DNA of 64,000 nt from DAIQRJ01 sp963708795 (GTDB lineage: Bacteria; Actinomycetota; Actinomycetes; Propionibacteriales; DAIQRJ01). Positions 1-8,194 of the stretch are shown here, in pieces; within the stretch, counting starts at the first letter, position 1; each line of letters starts with the position of its first letter. The translations under genes were made by a program, and so were the position numbers. The notes under the pieces are model-generated. The model was not told where the DNA came from. It searched no databases and saw only the letters and a list, made by a program, of their open reading frames with translations. The stretch is taken from assembly GCA_963708795.1 (NCBI GenBank), contig CAVPUH010000006.1, forward strand, positions 1 through 64,000. The letters are read 5' to 3'.

Positions 1-129
1 ATCGAGGACATCCGCATCGAGCACGACGTCGCCGGCGAGCGCGGGCACGCGCAGCTGTCGGTCCTGCCCGCGGCCGAGGACCAGTTGACGGCTGCGCTCG
101 ATCGGCACGGGTGGGCTGTCGCCGGCTGA
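1..129 (+). CDS. C-terminal end of probable prephenate dehydrogenase (ACT-like tail), cut by window edge
   Basis: Only the last 42 codons are present, read from base 1 in frame to TGA at 127-129. The tail reads IEDIRIEHD, then ends GWAVAG, with alternating strand/helix character like the regulatory ACT domain at the C-terminus of actinobacterial prephenate dehydrogenases. TyrA lies just upstream of cmk in several actinobacteria, which fits. The catalytic NAD domain is outside the window, so the assignment rests on tail resemblance and position; another ACT-domain protein is possible. Confidence 0.5.
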   Translation: MEDIRIEHDVAGERGHAQLSVLPAAEDQLTAALDRHGWAVAG

Positions 130-181
130 CCGACGTCGGAGTGTCCGCGGGCGGCCGTGGTCCCGGGTAACCTGAGCACTT

Positions 182-889
182 GTGTCCACAGCTCTGCCGA
201 CCCCGCCCCTGGTCATCGCCATCGACGGCCCGTCCGGTTCGGGCAAGTCATCGGCATCGAGAGGTGTGGCGAGCCGGCTCGGTCTACGGTTCCTCGACAC
301 CGGGGCGATGTACCGCGCGGCCACGTGGAGCCTCCTCACCGACGGCATCCCGCTCGAGGACACCGTCGCGGTGGCCGCGCACGTCCGGCATCTCGACCTG
401 CGGATCGGCACCGACCCCGCCGGACCCACTGTCGCGGTCGGCGACATCGGTGTGGACGCGGCGATTCGCGAGCCTCGCATCTCCGCCAGCGTCAGCGCGG
501 TCGCGACCAACCTCGACGTCCGCGCCGAGCTGATCGGCCGGCAACGCGCGATCATCGACGACGCCCGGACGGACGGCACCGGGATCGTGGCCGAGGGCAG
601 GGACATCACCACGGTCGTGGCCCCGGACGCCGACCTCCGAGTGCTTCTCACCGCCAGCGAGGAGGCCCGCCTGGCTCGCCGCGACGCCGAGCTCGGCGAC
701 GGCACGGTCGATGCGGCCGCCCTGCGCGACCAGGTGCTGCGACGCGACCGCGACGACGCCACCGTGTCGTCGTTCCACGAGGCGGCCGACGGCGTGGTCC
801 ACCTCGACTCCACCGAACTCGACCTGCAGCAGGTCATCGACGTCGTATGCGGGTTGGCACTACGGGCCGTCAGCGGGTCGAGCTCGTGA
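182..889 (+). CDS. cmk: Cytidylate kinase
   Basis: Phosphorylates CMP and dCMP with ATP in the cytoplasm, feeding CTP and dCTP pools. The 235-residue product begins from GTG at 182 and carries the P-loop GPSGSGKSS at about residues 16-24, followed by a CMP-binding insert and the conserved AEGRDITTVVAPDA stretch near residue 140. Length matches the family (about 220-230). An in-frame upstream extension to base 157 lies in a different frame, so GTG 182 is the natural start. It overlaps the acyltransferase by four bases (GTGA), and cmk–plsC–der look like one transcript. Confidence 0.97.
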   Translation: MSTALPTPPLVIAIDGPSGSGKSSASRGVASRLGLRFLDTGAMYRAATWSLLTDGIPLEDTVAVAAHVRHLDLRIGTDPAGPTVAVGDIGVDAAIREPRISASVSAVATNLDVRAELIGRQRAIIDDARTDGTGIVAEGRDITTVVAPDADLRVLLTASEEARLARRDAELGDGTVDAAALRDQVLRRDRDDATVSSFHEAADGVVHLDSTELDLQQVIDVVCGLALRAVSGSSS

Positions 890-1599
890 CCGACTTCCGC
901 TCGCCGCGCACCGCCGGGCCGGACGAGTACTGGTTCGGGGACAAGCCTCCGTCGGCGCTCGGGCTGCGGCCCGGAATTCGACTGGGCCGATTCCTGTCCC
1001 GGCGCTGGCGCGTCGAGGTGTCGGGTCGCGAGCAGATCCCGCTGACCGGCCCGGTGATCCTCGCCGCGAACCACATGGCGATCCTCGACGGCCCGATCCT
1101 GATCGCGGTGGCACCCCGCCCGGTTCACGCCCTGGTCAAGCACGAGTTGTTCGCCGGACCGATGCGCGCCGTCCTCAACGCCGTCGGTCAGATCCCGGTC
1201 GACCGCGACGTGGTCGATGTCCGCGCGGTCCGACGATCGCTCGCCGTCCTCGCTGCGGGTCGTGCCCTGGCGATCTATCCGGAGGGCAGTCGAGGTCGCG
1301 GTGATCTGGCCGTCGTGAAGCGGGGTGCCGCGTACCTGGCCATGTGCACCGGAACTCCGATCGTCCCGGTCGCGTGCCTCGGCACGCGTTCGCTGGAAGG
1401 GACGATCGAGGCGTTGCCGGCCAAGGGCCAGCGGGTCGCGATCAGCTTCGGAGCGCCGTTGGTGTTCGAGAAGACGCCCTGGCCGCGCACCCGTGACGCG
1501 GTCGGCGCCGCGACCGAACGACTCGCCGTAGCCCTCCGGGAGAACCTGAACGAGACCATCCAGCGAACGGGCATCGATCTGCCCGAGCTGACCGAATGA
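886..1599 (+). CDS. 1-acylglycerol-3-phosphate acyltransferase family protein (PlsC-like)
   Basis: Predicted to acylate lysophosphatidate or a related acceptor at the membrane face in phospholipid synthesis. The 237-residue product has the family catalytic box NHMAILD near residue 62 (H and D of the HX4D motif) and the substrate-binding block YPEGSRGRG near residue 131, plus the PIVPVA block. The open frame extends upstream to 157, but that part is antisense-like arginine-rich shadow of cmk. GTG at 886, overlapping the cmk stop, gives the usual family length. It overlaps der by ATGA at 1596. Confidence 0.85.
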   Translation: MTDFRSPRTAGPDEYWFGDKPPSALGLRPGIRLGRFLSRRWRVEVSGREQIPLTGPVILAANHMAILDGPILIAVAPRPVHALVKHELFAGPMRAVLNAVGQIPVDRDVVDVRAVRRSLAVLAAGRALAIYPEGSRGRGDLAVVKRGAAYLAMCTGTPIVPVACLGTRSLEGTIEALPAKGQRVAISFGAPLVFEKTPWPRTRDAVGAATERLAVALRENLNETIQRTGIDLPELTE

Positions 1600-2972
1600 G
1601 CGAGACGAAGAGAGTCGACATGGACGAGCTGGACACCGAGAGCGCGGCGGACACCGGCCCGCTGCCGCTGGTGGCGGTGGTCGGGCGACCCAACGTCGGC
1701 AAGTCGACCCTGGTCAACCGGATCATCGGTCGCCGTGAGGCGGTGGTGCAGGACCTGCCCGGGGTCACGCGCGATCGCGTGACCTACGACGCGAACTGGA
1801 ACGGCCGCGCCTTCACTCTCGTCGACACCGGCGGATGGGATCCCGCAGCCAAGGGCTTCGCCGCCCGGATCGCCGCCCAGGCCGAGATCGGCATGCAGAT
1901 GGCCGACGTGGTGCTGTTCGTCGTCGACGCGTCGGTCGGTGTCACCGACATCGACGAGGCCGTCGCGTCGGTGTTGCGACGGTCGAAGAAGCCGATCGTG
2001 TTGGTGGCCAACAAGGCGGACGATGTTCGCGGCGAGACCGAGTCGACGAGCCTGTGGTCGCTGGGGCTGGGCGAGCCGCTGGCCGTCTCGGCCATGCACG
2101 GCCGCGGGACGGGCGACATGCTCGATGCCCTGCTGGCCGTCCTCCCGGACGCACCGGAGGAGAAGGACGCCGTCGAAGGCCCGCACCGGATCGCGCTGGT
2201 GGGCAAGCCGAACGTCGGGAAGTCGAGCCTGCTGAACCGGTTGGCCGGCGAGGAGCGTGTGGTCGTCGACTCGGTGGCCGGGACGACCGTCGACCCCGTC
2301 GACGAACTGGTCGAGCTCGGCGGCAAGCCGTGGCGGTTCATCGACACCGCCGGGATCCGACGACGGGTCGGGCATGCCAGCGGCCACGAGTACTACGCCA
2401 GCCTGCGCACGCAGGCGGCCATCGATCGGGCCGAGGTCGCGGTGGTGCTCCTGGATGCGAGCGAGCCGATGACCGAGCAGGACCTGCGGATCATCAGCAA
2501 CGTCGCGGATTCCGGCCGGGCGCTCGTGATCGCCTACAACAAGTGGGACCTGATGGACGAGGAGCGGCGGCACTGGCTCGACCGCGAGATCGACCGTCAG
2601 CTCGTGCGGGTGCAGTGGGCCGAACGGGTCAACATCAGCGCCCAGACCGGTCGTGGGATCGAGCGATTGGTGCCGGCCATCGAACGGGCCCTGGAGAGCT
2701 GGTCGACCCGCGTCACGACGGGCAAGCTCAACAGCTTCCTGGGCCGGCTCGTCGCGGAGACCCCGCACCCGGTGCGCGGCGGCAAGCAGCCCAAGATCAT
2801 GTTCGGCACGCAGCCGAGCACGAGCCCGCCGAAGTTCCTGTTGTTCACGTCCGGTTTCCTCGAGGCCGGGTACCGCCGGTTCATCGAGCGCCGGCTTCGC
2901 GAGGAGTTCGGCTTCGGTGGCTCTCCGATCGAGGTGAGCATGAAGGTGCGGGAGAAGCGTTCGCGGCAGTGA
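1596..2972 (+). CDS. der: Ribosome biogenesis GTPase Der (EngA)
   Basis: Tandem-domain GTPase needed for 50S subunit maturation. Two G domains are visible: first P-loop GRPNVGKST at about residues 30-38 with a DTGG motif, second P-loop GKPNVGKSS near residue 203 with DTAGIRRR and NKWD. The C-terminal KH-like domain ends with a basic tail (KVREKRSRQ). At 458 residues it has the family length. The order cmk–plsC–der is typical of actinobacteria. Transcription probably ends in the short gap before the tRNA. Confidence 0.98.
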   Translation: MSETKRVDMDELDTESAADTGPLPLVAVVGRPNVGKSTLVNRIIGRREAVVQDLPGVTRDRVTYDANWNGRAFTLVDTGGWDPAAKGFAARIAAQAEIGMQMADVVLFVVDASVGVTDIDEAVASVLRRSKKPIVLVANKADDVRGETESTSLWSLGLGEPLAVSAMHGRGTGDMLDALLAVLPDAPEEKDAVEGPHRIALVGKPNVGKSSLLNRLAGEERVVVDSVAGTTVDPVDELVELGGKPWRFIDTAGIRRRVGHASGHEYYASLRTQAAIDRAEVAVVLLDASEPMTEQDLRIISNVADSGRALVIAYNKWDLMDEERRHWLDREIDRQLVRVQWAERVNISAQTGRGIERLVPAIERALESWSTRVTTGKLNSFLGRLVAETPHPVRGGKQPKIMFGTQPSTSPPKFLLFTSGFLEAGYRRFIERRLREEFGFGGSPIEVSMKVREKRSRQ

Positions 2973-3061
2973 TCGCGCGGCGTCGGACGGATGCAGAGGC
3001 GGAGTCGCTGCTGCGGTAAGGTTTCGTCCGCTCGTGGGGCCGGAAGGTCATCGCGAGCTTT

Positions 3062-3138
3062 CGGGCTGTGGCGCAGCTTGGTAGCGCACCTGACTGGGGG
3101 TCAGGGGGTCGCAGGTTCAAATCCTGTCAGCCCGACCA
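3062..3138 (+). tRNA. tRNA-Pro (anticodon GGG), integration target
   Basis: The acceptor stem CGGGCTG (3062-3068) pairs with CAGCCCG (3128-3134). The anticodon arm is CCTGA, loop CTGGGGG, TCAGG, giving anticodon GGG. The T-arm carries GGTTCAAATCC. The CCA end (3136-3138) is encoded. The whole folds as an ordinary 77-base cloverleaf. The 3' half is repeated at 8398 and 12321, marking this gene as the attachment site of the adjacent integrative elements. The integrase gene on the other strand ends inside it. Confidence 0.96.
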
Positions 3139-3139
3139 A
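3096..3139 (+). repeat. att copy 1 (3' half of tRNA-Pro)
   Basis: This 44-base stretch from the anticodon loop to just past CCA is the reference copy of the repeat. Copy 2 differs at few positions (for example GGTTCG for GGTTCA and GAACAA for GACCAA). Copy 3 is slightly shorter in its G-run (GGGGTCAGGGG) but otherwise matches from TCGCAGGTTC to GACCAA. Because the tRNA stays complete here, this is the chromosomal end that restores tRNA function after integration. Confidence 0.85.
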
Positions 3140-4162
3140 CCGCACATCACGACATACCCGCAGGTCACACACCCTGCTCCCGCCCCACGGGAGCAGGGTC
3201 GACCAGACGTCAAGCCCGCGGCTGGGGACCAGTTGCGGGACCACCAGGCCGAGAACGCCGGCTCCAGCGTCCAACATCGCCTGGACATCCGGATGCAGAT
3301 AACCGGTCGTCACCGCCGGATCCTGATGCCCCGCCACCCGCTGCAGCACATGCAACGGCACACCCGCATCCGCCATCCAGGTCAGCGCCGTATGGCGAAG
3401 ACCGTGGCGGACAAGACCGGCGTAGCCGAGCTGGGTGACGAGCTCGTCCCCGTGCGTCGCGTCCCGCATCGTCGCGGTCGTGATGATGCCGCCACGGGGT
3501 CCGGCCAGGAGCACCTCGTCGGCAGGCCGATCTGCGGTCAGTCGCTCCATCGTGGAGCGCAGCGGGTCGATGATCGGCACGGTGCGGCGGCGTCGACCCT
3601 TCGTCGTCTTGGTCACCAGGCCGCCACGACCGGGGTAGGTCTGGCGCGACACGTGGATCACTCCACGCTTCAGGTCGACATCGCCGACCTGCAGCCCCGA
3701 GACCTCGCTGATCCGCATGGCGGTCGTGGCCAGGATCGTGACCATGTCGCCCCAACACTGATGACCACCCGATTCGACCACGCCGGCCACCAACCGGTCG
3801 AGCGCGTCGACGTCCGGGAGAGCCAGATCCCGCGGGCTCGAAGGTCCCGAATCGACATTGCCGAAAGAACGCCTGACGTTGGAGCGGCGAGCACGATCGT
3901 TGGCCGGGTTGCGCGTGATCAGGCCATCGCGAACGGCCTCATCGAGCACCAGGACCAGCGGAGCGATCGTGTTCTTCACCGTCGACCGGCCGTAATCGCG
4001 CTCCCACCGGTCGCCAATGAGGGCAACGTATTCCGACAGTCGCTGGCCAGGGTCTACACCCGTCCTCGACGTCGCCTGCATGTCAGCGACCCAGGCGTCG
4101 GCCGCCTCCTGAGAACCAAACATCCGCATGATGCGATGCGTGGTCGGGTCGGTCCACCACAC
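3101..4162 (-). CDS. Site-specific tyrosine recombinase (integrase)
   Basis: Catalyses integration and excision at the tRNA-Pro site. The 353-residue product has the full catalytic set: Arg150 in AMRISEVSGLQ, Lys in the KTTKGRRRR hairpin (about 185-189), HGLR at 253-256, AGH at 277-279 and nucleophile Tyr288 in TTGYLHP. The N-terminal core-binding domain spans about 40-140; the arm-binding domain is short, and the only usable start before an upstream stop is GTG at 4160-4162. No stop occurs before the tRNA, so the last residues (GLTGFEPATP) are the antisense reading of tRNA-Pro, and TGA falls inside the tRNA gene. Intact and adjacent to attL, it is the likely active enzyme. Confidence 0.93.
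   Translation of the reverse strand: MWWTDPTTHRIMRMFGSQEAADAWVADMQATSRTGVDPGQRLSEYVALIGDRWERDYGRSTVKNTIAPLVLVLDEAVRDGLITRNPANDRARRSNVRRSFGNVDSGPSSPRDLALPDVDALDRLVAGVVESGGHQCWGDMVTILATTAMRISEVSGLQVGDVDLKRGVIHVSRQTYPGRGGLVTKTTKGRRRRTVPIIDPLRSTMERLTADRPADEVLLAGPRGGIITTATMRDATHGDELVTQLGYAGLVRHGLRHTALTWMADAGVPLHVLQRVAGHQDPAVTTGYLHPDVQAMLDAGAGVLGLVVPQLVPSRGLDVWSTLLPWGGSRVCDLRVCRDVRLVGLTGFEPATP
3171..3199. terminator. Conserved 12-bp hairpin next to att copy 1
   Basis: ACCCTGCTCCCG (3171-3182) pairs perfectly with CGGGAGCAGGGT (3188-3199) around a five-base CCCCA loop. There is no clear U-run, as is common in actinobacterial terminators. It lies 33 bases past the tRNA, so tRNA termination is the obvious role. 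It also lies inside the 3' end of the integrase frame and recurs beside each att copy (8471, 12393), so it travels with the att region. Confidence 0.6.
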
Positions 4163-4179
4163 CCGCGCCGCCCACCTGA

Positions 4180-4713
4180 CTCCCCGAGCTCCGGGTCCGC
4201 GGCCTTGAAGCCGTTGCCTCTGTCGCCGAGACCTACCGAGAACGCGTCAACGGTTCTGGCTATCCGCGCGGCGTCAACGGTTCGGCGTTACCAATGACCC
4301 AACGGATCCTCGCGGCCGCAGACAGCTACCGAGGCTCGCTCGAGTACCGGCCCCACCGAGCCGCGCTGGTCGCGGACGAGGCTGCCATCAAGCTCCGCAG
4401 CGAGGCGGAGGACGGTCGACTTGATGCCGCCGCCGTCGCCGCCGTGCTCGCGGTCGCCGGGCACCAGGTGGGGCGCCGTGCCCCGGGACCTCGCGGACTG
4501 ACTGCCCGCGAGGTGGAGATTCTGGGCCTCTTTGCCGGTGGTTTACCAAGCAGCGAGATCGCCCGACGGCTGGTTATCAGCACGAAGACTGTGCGCAATC
4601 ACCTGGAACACATCTACCTCGAGGCCGGGGTCACGAACCGAACCGGCGCTGCGCTGTTCGCGCTGGAACACGGCATCGTCGGCGGCCTCGAAGATGGGGC
4701 AGCTGCCCCATGA
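4180..4713 (+). pseudogene. N-terminally truncated HD-GYP-type/LuxR regulator
   Basis: The open frame starts abruptly at 4180 and reads ERVNGSGYPRGVNGSALP, matching the HHExxDGSGYPxG region of HD-GYP-like proteins, then RILAAADSYRG and RPHRAAL. It ends in a LuxR-type HTH (GLTAREVEILGLFAGG, then ISTKTVRNHLEHIY). Intact relatives in actinobacteria have an N-terminal HD domain and this C-terminal LuxR domain. Here the metal-binding half is missing and the HHE is replaced by TYRE. ATG at 4294 could still express a 139-residue DNA-binding piece. The truncation point is at the start of the divergently oriented integrase, suggesting it arose from a recombination event. Confidence 0.72.
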
Positions 4714-4759
4714 CCGAGGCTTCTTAACGCGACACCATCGCCGTGAGAGAGGAGCCCTC

Positions 4760-5125
4760 ATGAAGAGCAAGTCAGTAATCAGTCTCAGCACAGGCTTGGA
4801 GGACGCAGAGAAGGTCACCGTGGCCTTCCTCGTCGCCGTCGGGTCAGTCGAGTCCGAACGCCCCACCCTGATGTTTCTGACCAAGGAAGCAGTGCGCCTC
4901 GTCGTCAGCGGCGTCGCGAGGGGCACGGCCTGCGAGGGCTGCCCACCACTGGAGGACCTGATGCGCAGATATACCGAGGCCGGGGGGCGTTTCATGGTCT
5001 GCCCGATCTGCTTCGACGCCAAGCACCTCGACAAGGAGGCCCTTGTAGCCAATGCAGAACTTGGTGGCACGGTTCCGATGTGGGAGTGGATCGGCGATGA
5101 CGCAGCCAACACCTTCAGCTACTGA
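4760..5125 (+). CDS. DsrE/DsrF-like family protein
   Basis: A 121-residue protein of the DsrE/DsrF/TusD fold (sulfur-relay-like; many members have no known substrate). It opens with a beta strand and LSTGLEDAEKVTVAFLVA, typical of the family, followed by MFLTKEAVRL and GCPPLEDLMRRYTEAGG. Two cysteine clusters, CEGCPP and CPICFDAK, sit where the family carries its reactive or metal-linked cysteines. ATG 4760 has a good ribosome site (GAGAGGAG, 4748-4753 region). The next gene starts inside its 3' end, so the two are probably translationally coupled. Confidence 0.85.
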   Translation: MKSKSVISLSTGLEDAEKVTVAFLVAVGSVESERPTLMFLTKEAVRLVVSGVARGTACEGCPPLEDLMRRYTEAGGRFMVCPICFDAKHLDKEALVANAELGGTVPMWEWIGDDAANTFSY

Positions 5126-5558
5126 CGCCTCGCTCGGCGACCAGCTAGCACACGCGATCGCCGCCAAGAACGAGACCGCGCTGCGGTCGCTGTTTTCGAC
5201 CCCGGTGAGCTTCCGCGGCGTCACCCCCCGCAGATTCTGGGACGCTGAGACTGCAGTCGGGGTGGTCGACATCATCCTTGGTACCTGGTTCGGCCCCGAC
5301 AAGTCGATTAGCGGCATCATCACGGTCGAAACCGACACCGTGGCCGACGTGCAGAAGGTCAGCTACCGCATCGCAGTCGACCTCGAGTCGGGGCCTTCGG
5401 TGATCGAGCAGGTGGCCTACTTCACCCAGCGACACGGTCAGATCACAGATATGCGGATGGTCTGCAGCGGCTTCCGACCCGTCGACCAGAACCGCGATGC
5501 GCCGAGCCAGTCCGCTGTCCCGACGGCAGTTGCGCTCGTGCGCGCGCTCCCGGACTAA
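5097..5558 (+). CDS. NTF2-like/SnoaL-type fold protein of unknown function
   Basis: The 153-residue product starts at ATG 5097, 29 bases inside the DsrE gene in another frame. An upstream in-frame ATG at 5052 would give a 45-base longer overlap. Helical N-terminus (LGDQLAHAIAAKNETALRSLF), then strands containing PVSFRGVTPRRFW, VGVVDIILGTWF, and VSYRIAVDL followed by VAYFTQRHGQITDMRM, match the cone-shaped SnoaL/NTF2 layout. No catalytic residues can be assigned. Overlap with DsrE suggests joint expression; whether they act together is inference. Confidence 0.65.
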   Translation: MTQPTPSATDASLGDQLAHAIAAKNETALRSLFSTPVSFRGVTPRRFWDAETAVGVVDIILGTWFGPDKSISGIITVETDTVADVQKVSYRIAVDLESGPSVIEQVAYFTQRHGQITDMRMVCSGFRPVDQNRDAPSQSAVPTAVALVRALPD

Positions 5559-5655
5559 ATGACTGGCTGGCGCTGCCGACCTATCGCCCAGTCGAGTGCG
5601 TTGTTGGCCAGCCACTCGCCGCCGCAAGGCGGGACACCCTCCCCGGACATCACAT

Positions 5656-6726
5656 CTAGTGCACGAGGACCGGCGTAGTGACTGCGGTGGCCGCGTGGCC
5701 GTGCTCAAGCAGTCGCCAGGTCAGCCAGCCCGGTCCGCGCACCTGCCCGGCAGTGTCGAGTTGCATCTGCATGGTCACCGACGACCCGGCGGTAAGAGCC
5801 GGCGGTAGATGGGCGCAGTTCAACGGTCCCCGAGCGCCGACCGTGGTCGACGTTTTGAGGGGCACGACGGTGAGTTGTTCGACGAACTGCGGGCAGCTGG
5901 TCAGCGACACGGTGGTGTTGGTGGGATTGGTCAAAGTGACCGTGTACGACAACGTGGAGGAGGTGCGCACGACGGCCGGCGCCGTCACGGAAGCGGTCAA
6001 CGTGGCCAAGGTGGCGGGGTCTGCAGCGGAGGTCAACAGCCCGTAGGCGGTTGATTGCCCGGAGCTTTGCGGGGATGGTCTGCGTGGCTGCGGCGGGACG
6101 CTGACCTCGGCGACGGCAATGCTGATCGGCGGAGTGGGGGACGGGGAGTCGCCAAGATTGAAGGACAACTGCGCCGGGTGCGGACGTCCCTGATTGACAG
6201 TCCAAGATATGGACCCGGATACCAGTTGGTGGGGTCGGATCACGATCGACCGGTGTGGAGGTCCAGCTGGCATGGAATCGATGGGCAGGATCGTCCCGTC
6301 CGCGGCGGTCATCGTGATAGCGAAGAAGGCGGGGTTCATCGAGCACGACGTGGTGCCGGTGAACTGCACCACGAAAGTGGTCAGCCCGCCTCGGCTAGTC
6401 GTCGACGCGGTGCGGGCACTGGTCAGCAGTGGCAGGAACTTGGCGCCGTCGCACCCCGGCACGTTCGTGCGTGCAGGTGTCGATGGTGCCGGCGGCGGCG
6501 CATTGGCATCCGTCCTCACCCCGGCCGCGTTCCACGGCACCGTTGCCGTAGCCCAGGTTGGTGCTAGCGACGCACCAGTGCTACTCACAGCGATTCCGGT
6601 CGGGGGCATCCTGCTGGCCGCCTGTACCGACCGAGTCCCTGATGACGGTGATGGCGCGGAGGTGGCGCATCCGGTGACGGACAGCAGCAACGACACACCA
6701 ATCAGTGCGACCAACTTCGGGCTCAT
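5656..6726 (-). CDS. Secreted lipoprotein of unknown function
   Basis: The N-terminus MSPKLVALIGVSLLLSVTGC is a lipoprotein signal with lipobox SVTGC, so the mature protein is anchored to the outer face of the membrane. A Ser/Pro/Thr-rich linker follows, then two beta-rich domains: residues about 95-190 (FVVQFTGTTSCSMNPAFFAI) and about 240-350 (VVRTSSTLSYTVTLTNPTN, resembling Ig-like or DUF11-type folds). The start is ATG 6726 because an ideal ribosome site (GGGAGGTGAT, 6731-6740) precedes it; the GTG at 6735 lies inside that site. No enzymatic motif is seen. Confidence 0.75.
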   Translation of the reverse strand: MSPKLVALIGVSLLLSVTGCATSAPSPSSGTRSVQAASRMPPTGIAVSSTGASLAPTWATATVPWNAAGVRTDANAPPPAPSTPARTNVPGCDGAKFLPLLTSARTASTTSRGGLTTFVVQFTGTTSCSMNPAFFAITMTAADGTILPIDSMPAGPPHRSIVIRPHQLVSGSISWTVNQGRPHPAQLSFNLGDSPSPTPPISIAVAEVSVPPQPRRPSPQSSGQSTAYGLLTSAADPATLATLTASVTAPAVVRTSSTLSYTVTLTNPTNTTVSLTSCPQFVEQLTVVPLKTSTTVGARGPLNCAHLPPALTAGSSVTMQMQLDTAGQVRGPGWLTWRLLEHGHAATAVTTPVLVH

Positions 6727-7030
6727 CTTGATCACCTCCCGCAGCGTAGGAATGGAGCACTTTTATTGTTAGGACGACGCGAACAGTTCGACGGTTCCAT
6801 CTGAATGGCTCGAGGCGAGGATTGCGCTTGACTTGGGCATGCCGACCTGCGGACTTTCGGTTTTCCACGGGCGGGCCGATGCGCCGACGGCCGCCGACGA
6901 AACTGTGCGAACAGCCTGCGCGTATTCTCTAGTGGGCGCCCGTCCACATCCGCGTGGGGCTACCCAGGTTGAGCAGTCCTGGAAACTCGACACGTAGAAC
7001 CGCCACGGACGACCTCCCGGACCGCCAGGG
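6727..7030. other. Intergenic stretch with lipoprotein promoter region
   Basis: Holds the lipoprotein ribosome site at its left end and an AT-richer patch (6767-6772, ttttattgtt) that is a plausible upstream promoter part. Beyond that, nothing coding or structured is recognised up to the integrase remnant. Confidence 0.4.
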
Positions 7031-7683
7031 TCAGGCGTGATCGGCGGACACCCGGCTCACCTCTCGTATTGAAAAGGCCGACCTGCATGCCCAACGGTTG
7101 CGTAGCGGTTGTGTTGCGACGCGTGCCGCGAGGCCAGGCAAGCCGAGCTTCATCACGAGCTCGTCCCACTGCGTTGCGTCTCGCAGCGTCGCGGTCGTGA
7201 ACACACCACCACGTGGCCCGTTCAGGAGCGGGCTCTCCAGCGGGCGCCCGATCGTGAGTCGCACCAAGGTCCCGCGAAGCGGGTCGATGATCGGGACCAC
7301 CCGCCGCCGACGACCCTTCGCCTGCTTCGTGACCAGGCCGCCACGGCCCGGGTAGGTCTGACGCTCGACGTGCAGCAGGCCACGGACCAGATCGATGTCG
7401 CCGACCTGGCGACAGGACACCCCGCTGATCCGCAAGGCGGTCGTCGCCAGGATGGTGACATGTCGCCCCAGCAGTGATCAGCGCCAGCAGCGGCGACCCG
7501 TTCGACGAGCCGGTCGAGCGCGACAGCGTCCGGAAGGGCGAGATCCCGAGGACTTGCGGCGCCGGAATCCGAACTGCCGAAAGAACGGCCGACCGATCGT
7601 TGGCGGGCGCGGTCCTTCGCCGGGTTGCGCGGGATGAGCCCATCCCGAACTGCCTCGTCAAGACGCCGACTCCGTCGGCGCAC
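7031..7683 (-). pseudogene. Decayed second tyrosine integrase
   Basis: Closely related to the 3.1-4.2 kb integrase: LDEAVRDGLIPRNPAKDRAR, then SPRDLALPDAVALDRLV, RQTYPGRGGLVTK, GRRRRVVPIIDPLR, and GPRGGVFTTATLRDATQWDE. Between CWGDM and RISG the frame shifts (about 7435-7460), consistent with one base lost after the ATG of GDM. The copy is cut before the HxxR, H and Tyr motifs, and its N-terminal part also ends near 7683. It is therefore catalytically dead. It records an earlier integrase of the same family within the same island. Confidence 0.85.
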
Positions 7684-7744
7684 GCGACCTCCCGCTTCGG
7701 CCGTCCTCGTCCCGCTGCGGGCGGCCTCCGCTCCCGGTCGCGAT

Positions 7745-8194
7745 CTATGCCAGATCCTTCCTCATCGCCACGCGGTTGTGGCCGCTCAGGTAGTAGTTCT
7801 CCTGCTCCCCGAAGACACGGTATCCGCGTCGCTCGTAGAATCCTTGGCCGTCATAACCGGCTGTCCAAGTCCAAATAGTCGCGACTCCGAGGTCCGCAAT
7901 CTTGGCCTCGAGCCGGCTTAGGACCGCTGCGCCCAAGCCACGGCCGCGGAACTGCTTCTCGATGAGAAGGTCCGACAAGTAGAACCATCGGCAGTATGGT
8001 CCATCGACTCCATACCGATAGGCGAGGCCGCTCGAGCAACCCACAAACTGATTGCCGTCGAGCACCACGAAGCCGTGACGCTCGGGCACCTCGACCGGGT
8101 TCCCGTGGTCGATCGAATGCTCATCGAACGCCGCGCTTTCAGAAGCAAACTCCGAATCGGTCATCGCGCGCTCGACGATGCTGAATCTGGCCAC
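7745..8194 (-). CDS. GNAT family N-acetyltransferase
   Basis: Predicted acetyl-CoA-dependent acetyltransferase of unknown substrate. The 149-residue product has motif A as KQFRGRGLGAAVLSRLE, motif B with FYERRGYRVFGE, and a characteristic ending YYLSGHNRVAMRKDLA. GTG at 8192-8194 (VARFSIVERAM) is chosen because the frame upstream to 8377 is arginine-rich and unlike the family. The ribosome site is weak. It is the last gene of element A before att copy 2. Confidence 0.82.
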   Translation of the reverse strand: MARFSIVERAMTDSEFASESAAFDEHSIDHGNPVEVPERHGFVVLDGNQFVGCSSGLAYRYGVDGPYCRWFYLSDLLIEKQFRGRGLGAAVLSRLEAKIADLGVATIWTWTAGYDGQGFYERRGYRVFGEQENYYLSGHNRVAMRKDLA

